Notes under the pieces: model-generated
Seen by the model: the letters and a program-made list of their open reading frames with translations, nothing else
What the model was told of the DNA's origin: nothing
Databases searched by the model: none
From: Candidatus Thorarchaeota archaeon
Lineage (GTDB): Archaea > Asgardarchaeota > Thorarchaeia > Thorarchaeales > Thorarchaeaceae
Direction: 5' to 3'
Assembly (NCBI GenBank): GCA_016840245.1
Contig: JAEOST010000213.1
Span: 1-23,510, forward strand
Length of the DNA: 23,510 nt
Part shown: piece by piece, positions 23,498 to 23,510 of the stretch
Numbering within the stretch: the first letter of the stretch is position 1
Layout of the letters: every line of letters begins with the position of its first letter
Translations under genes and position numbers: made by a program

Positions 23498-23510
23498 GAG
23501 TTACACCGTA

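Noticed and set aside
1..23510. tRNA, rRNA, insertion sequences, attachment sites, replication origin
   Set aside because: I saw no T-arm-like GTTCRANNC context in a cloverleaf, no conserved rRNA stretch, no transposase or integrase and no origin-type repeat cluster; absence by eye is not proof.

Overview
The window reads as a piece of an archaeal chromosome, most likely from an Asgard-type archaeon (Thorarchaeota-like is my best guess, not proven). The archaeal evidence is direct: TATA-type box A elements about 25 bases before inferred starts, GGTG/GAGG ribosome sites with GTG and TTG starts, and tetrahydromethanopterin/methanofuran C1 enzymes (Mer, FwdD-like, FwdF-like) beside HdrA. The Asgard guess rests mainly on a very large surface protein whose cytoplasmic tail looks like a longin-type domain, plus the mix of C1 enzymes with secreted beta-propeller and mucin-like surface proteins. 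No rRNA, tRNA, CRISPR array or insertion sequence was recognised.

Layout. (1) 1-8152, all on the minus strand: a cell-surface block with a 2145-residue Ig-like repeat protein with one membrane span, a four-span membrane protein, and a secreted SBBP-type beta-propeller cut by the left edge. (2) 8153-8452: a 300-base gene-free region rich in inverted repeats. (3) 8453-10090, plus strand: a small winged-helix protein, an unrecognised 124-residue protein and a double-HTH Lrp/AsnC-like regulator. (4) 10145-13238, minus strand: an aldo/keto reductase, a VOC/glyoxalase-fold protein and an extended SDR carrying a C-terminal zinc-ribbon-like module. (5) 13356-14492, plus strand: a membrane-anchored extracellular Ntn hydrolase whose nucleophile cysteine would be exposed by signal peptide cleavage. 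(6) 14501-16440: a DUF362 protein, a small CYFRHM protein, and a broken glutaredoxin/thioredoxin-reductase locus. (7) 16596-23497: a C1 and electron-transfer block with Mer, a DUF3786 protein, a DUF166 protein, an FwdD-like protein, an eight-cluster polyferredoxin and an HdrA-MvhD fusion.

How the parts work together. The right end is coherent. HdrA-MvhD and the FwdF-like polyferredoxin are translationally coupled (GTGA overlap) and could form an electron-bifurcating and electron-relay module. The FwdD-like protein belongs to the molybdopterin enzyme that interconverts CO2 and formylmethanofuran, and Mer performs the later methylene-to-methyl step of the same tetrahydromethanopterin branch of the Wood-Ljungdahl pathway. 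The left end looks devoted to cell-surface architecture, with the longin-like tail suggesting a link between the exterior and the intracellular membrane or GTPase machinery. All functional statements come from reading the sequence by eye. Family assignments are strongest for HdrA-MvhD, the polyferredoxin, Mer, the aldo/keto reductase and the Lrp-like regulator, and weakest for the longin call and the small proteins.
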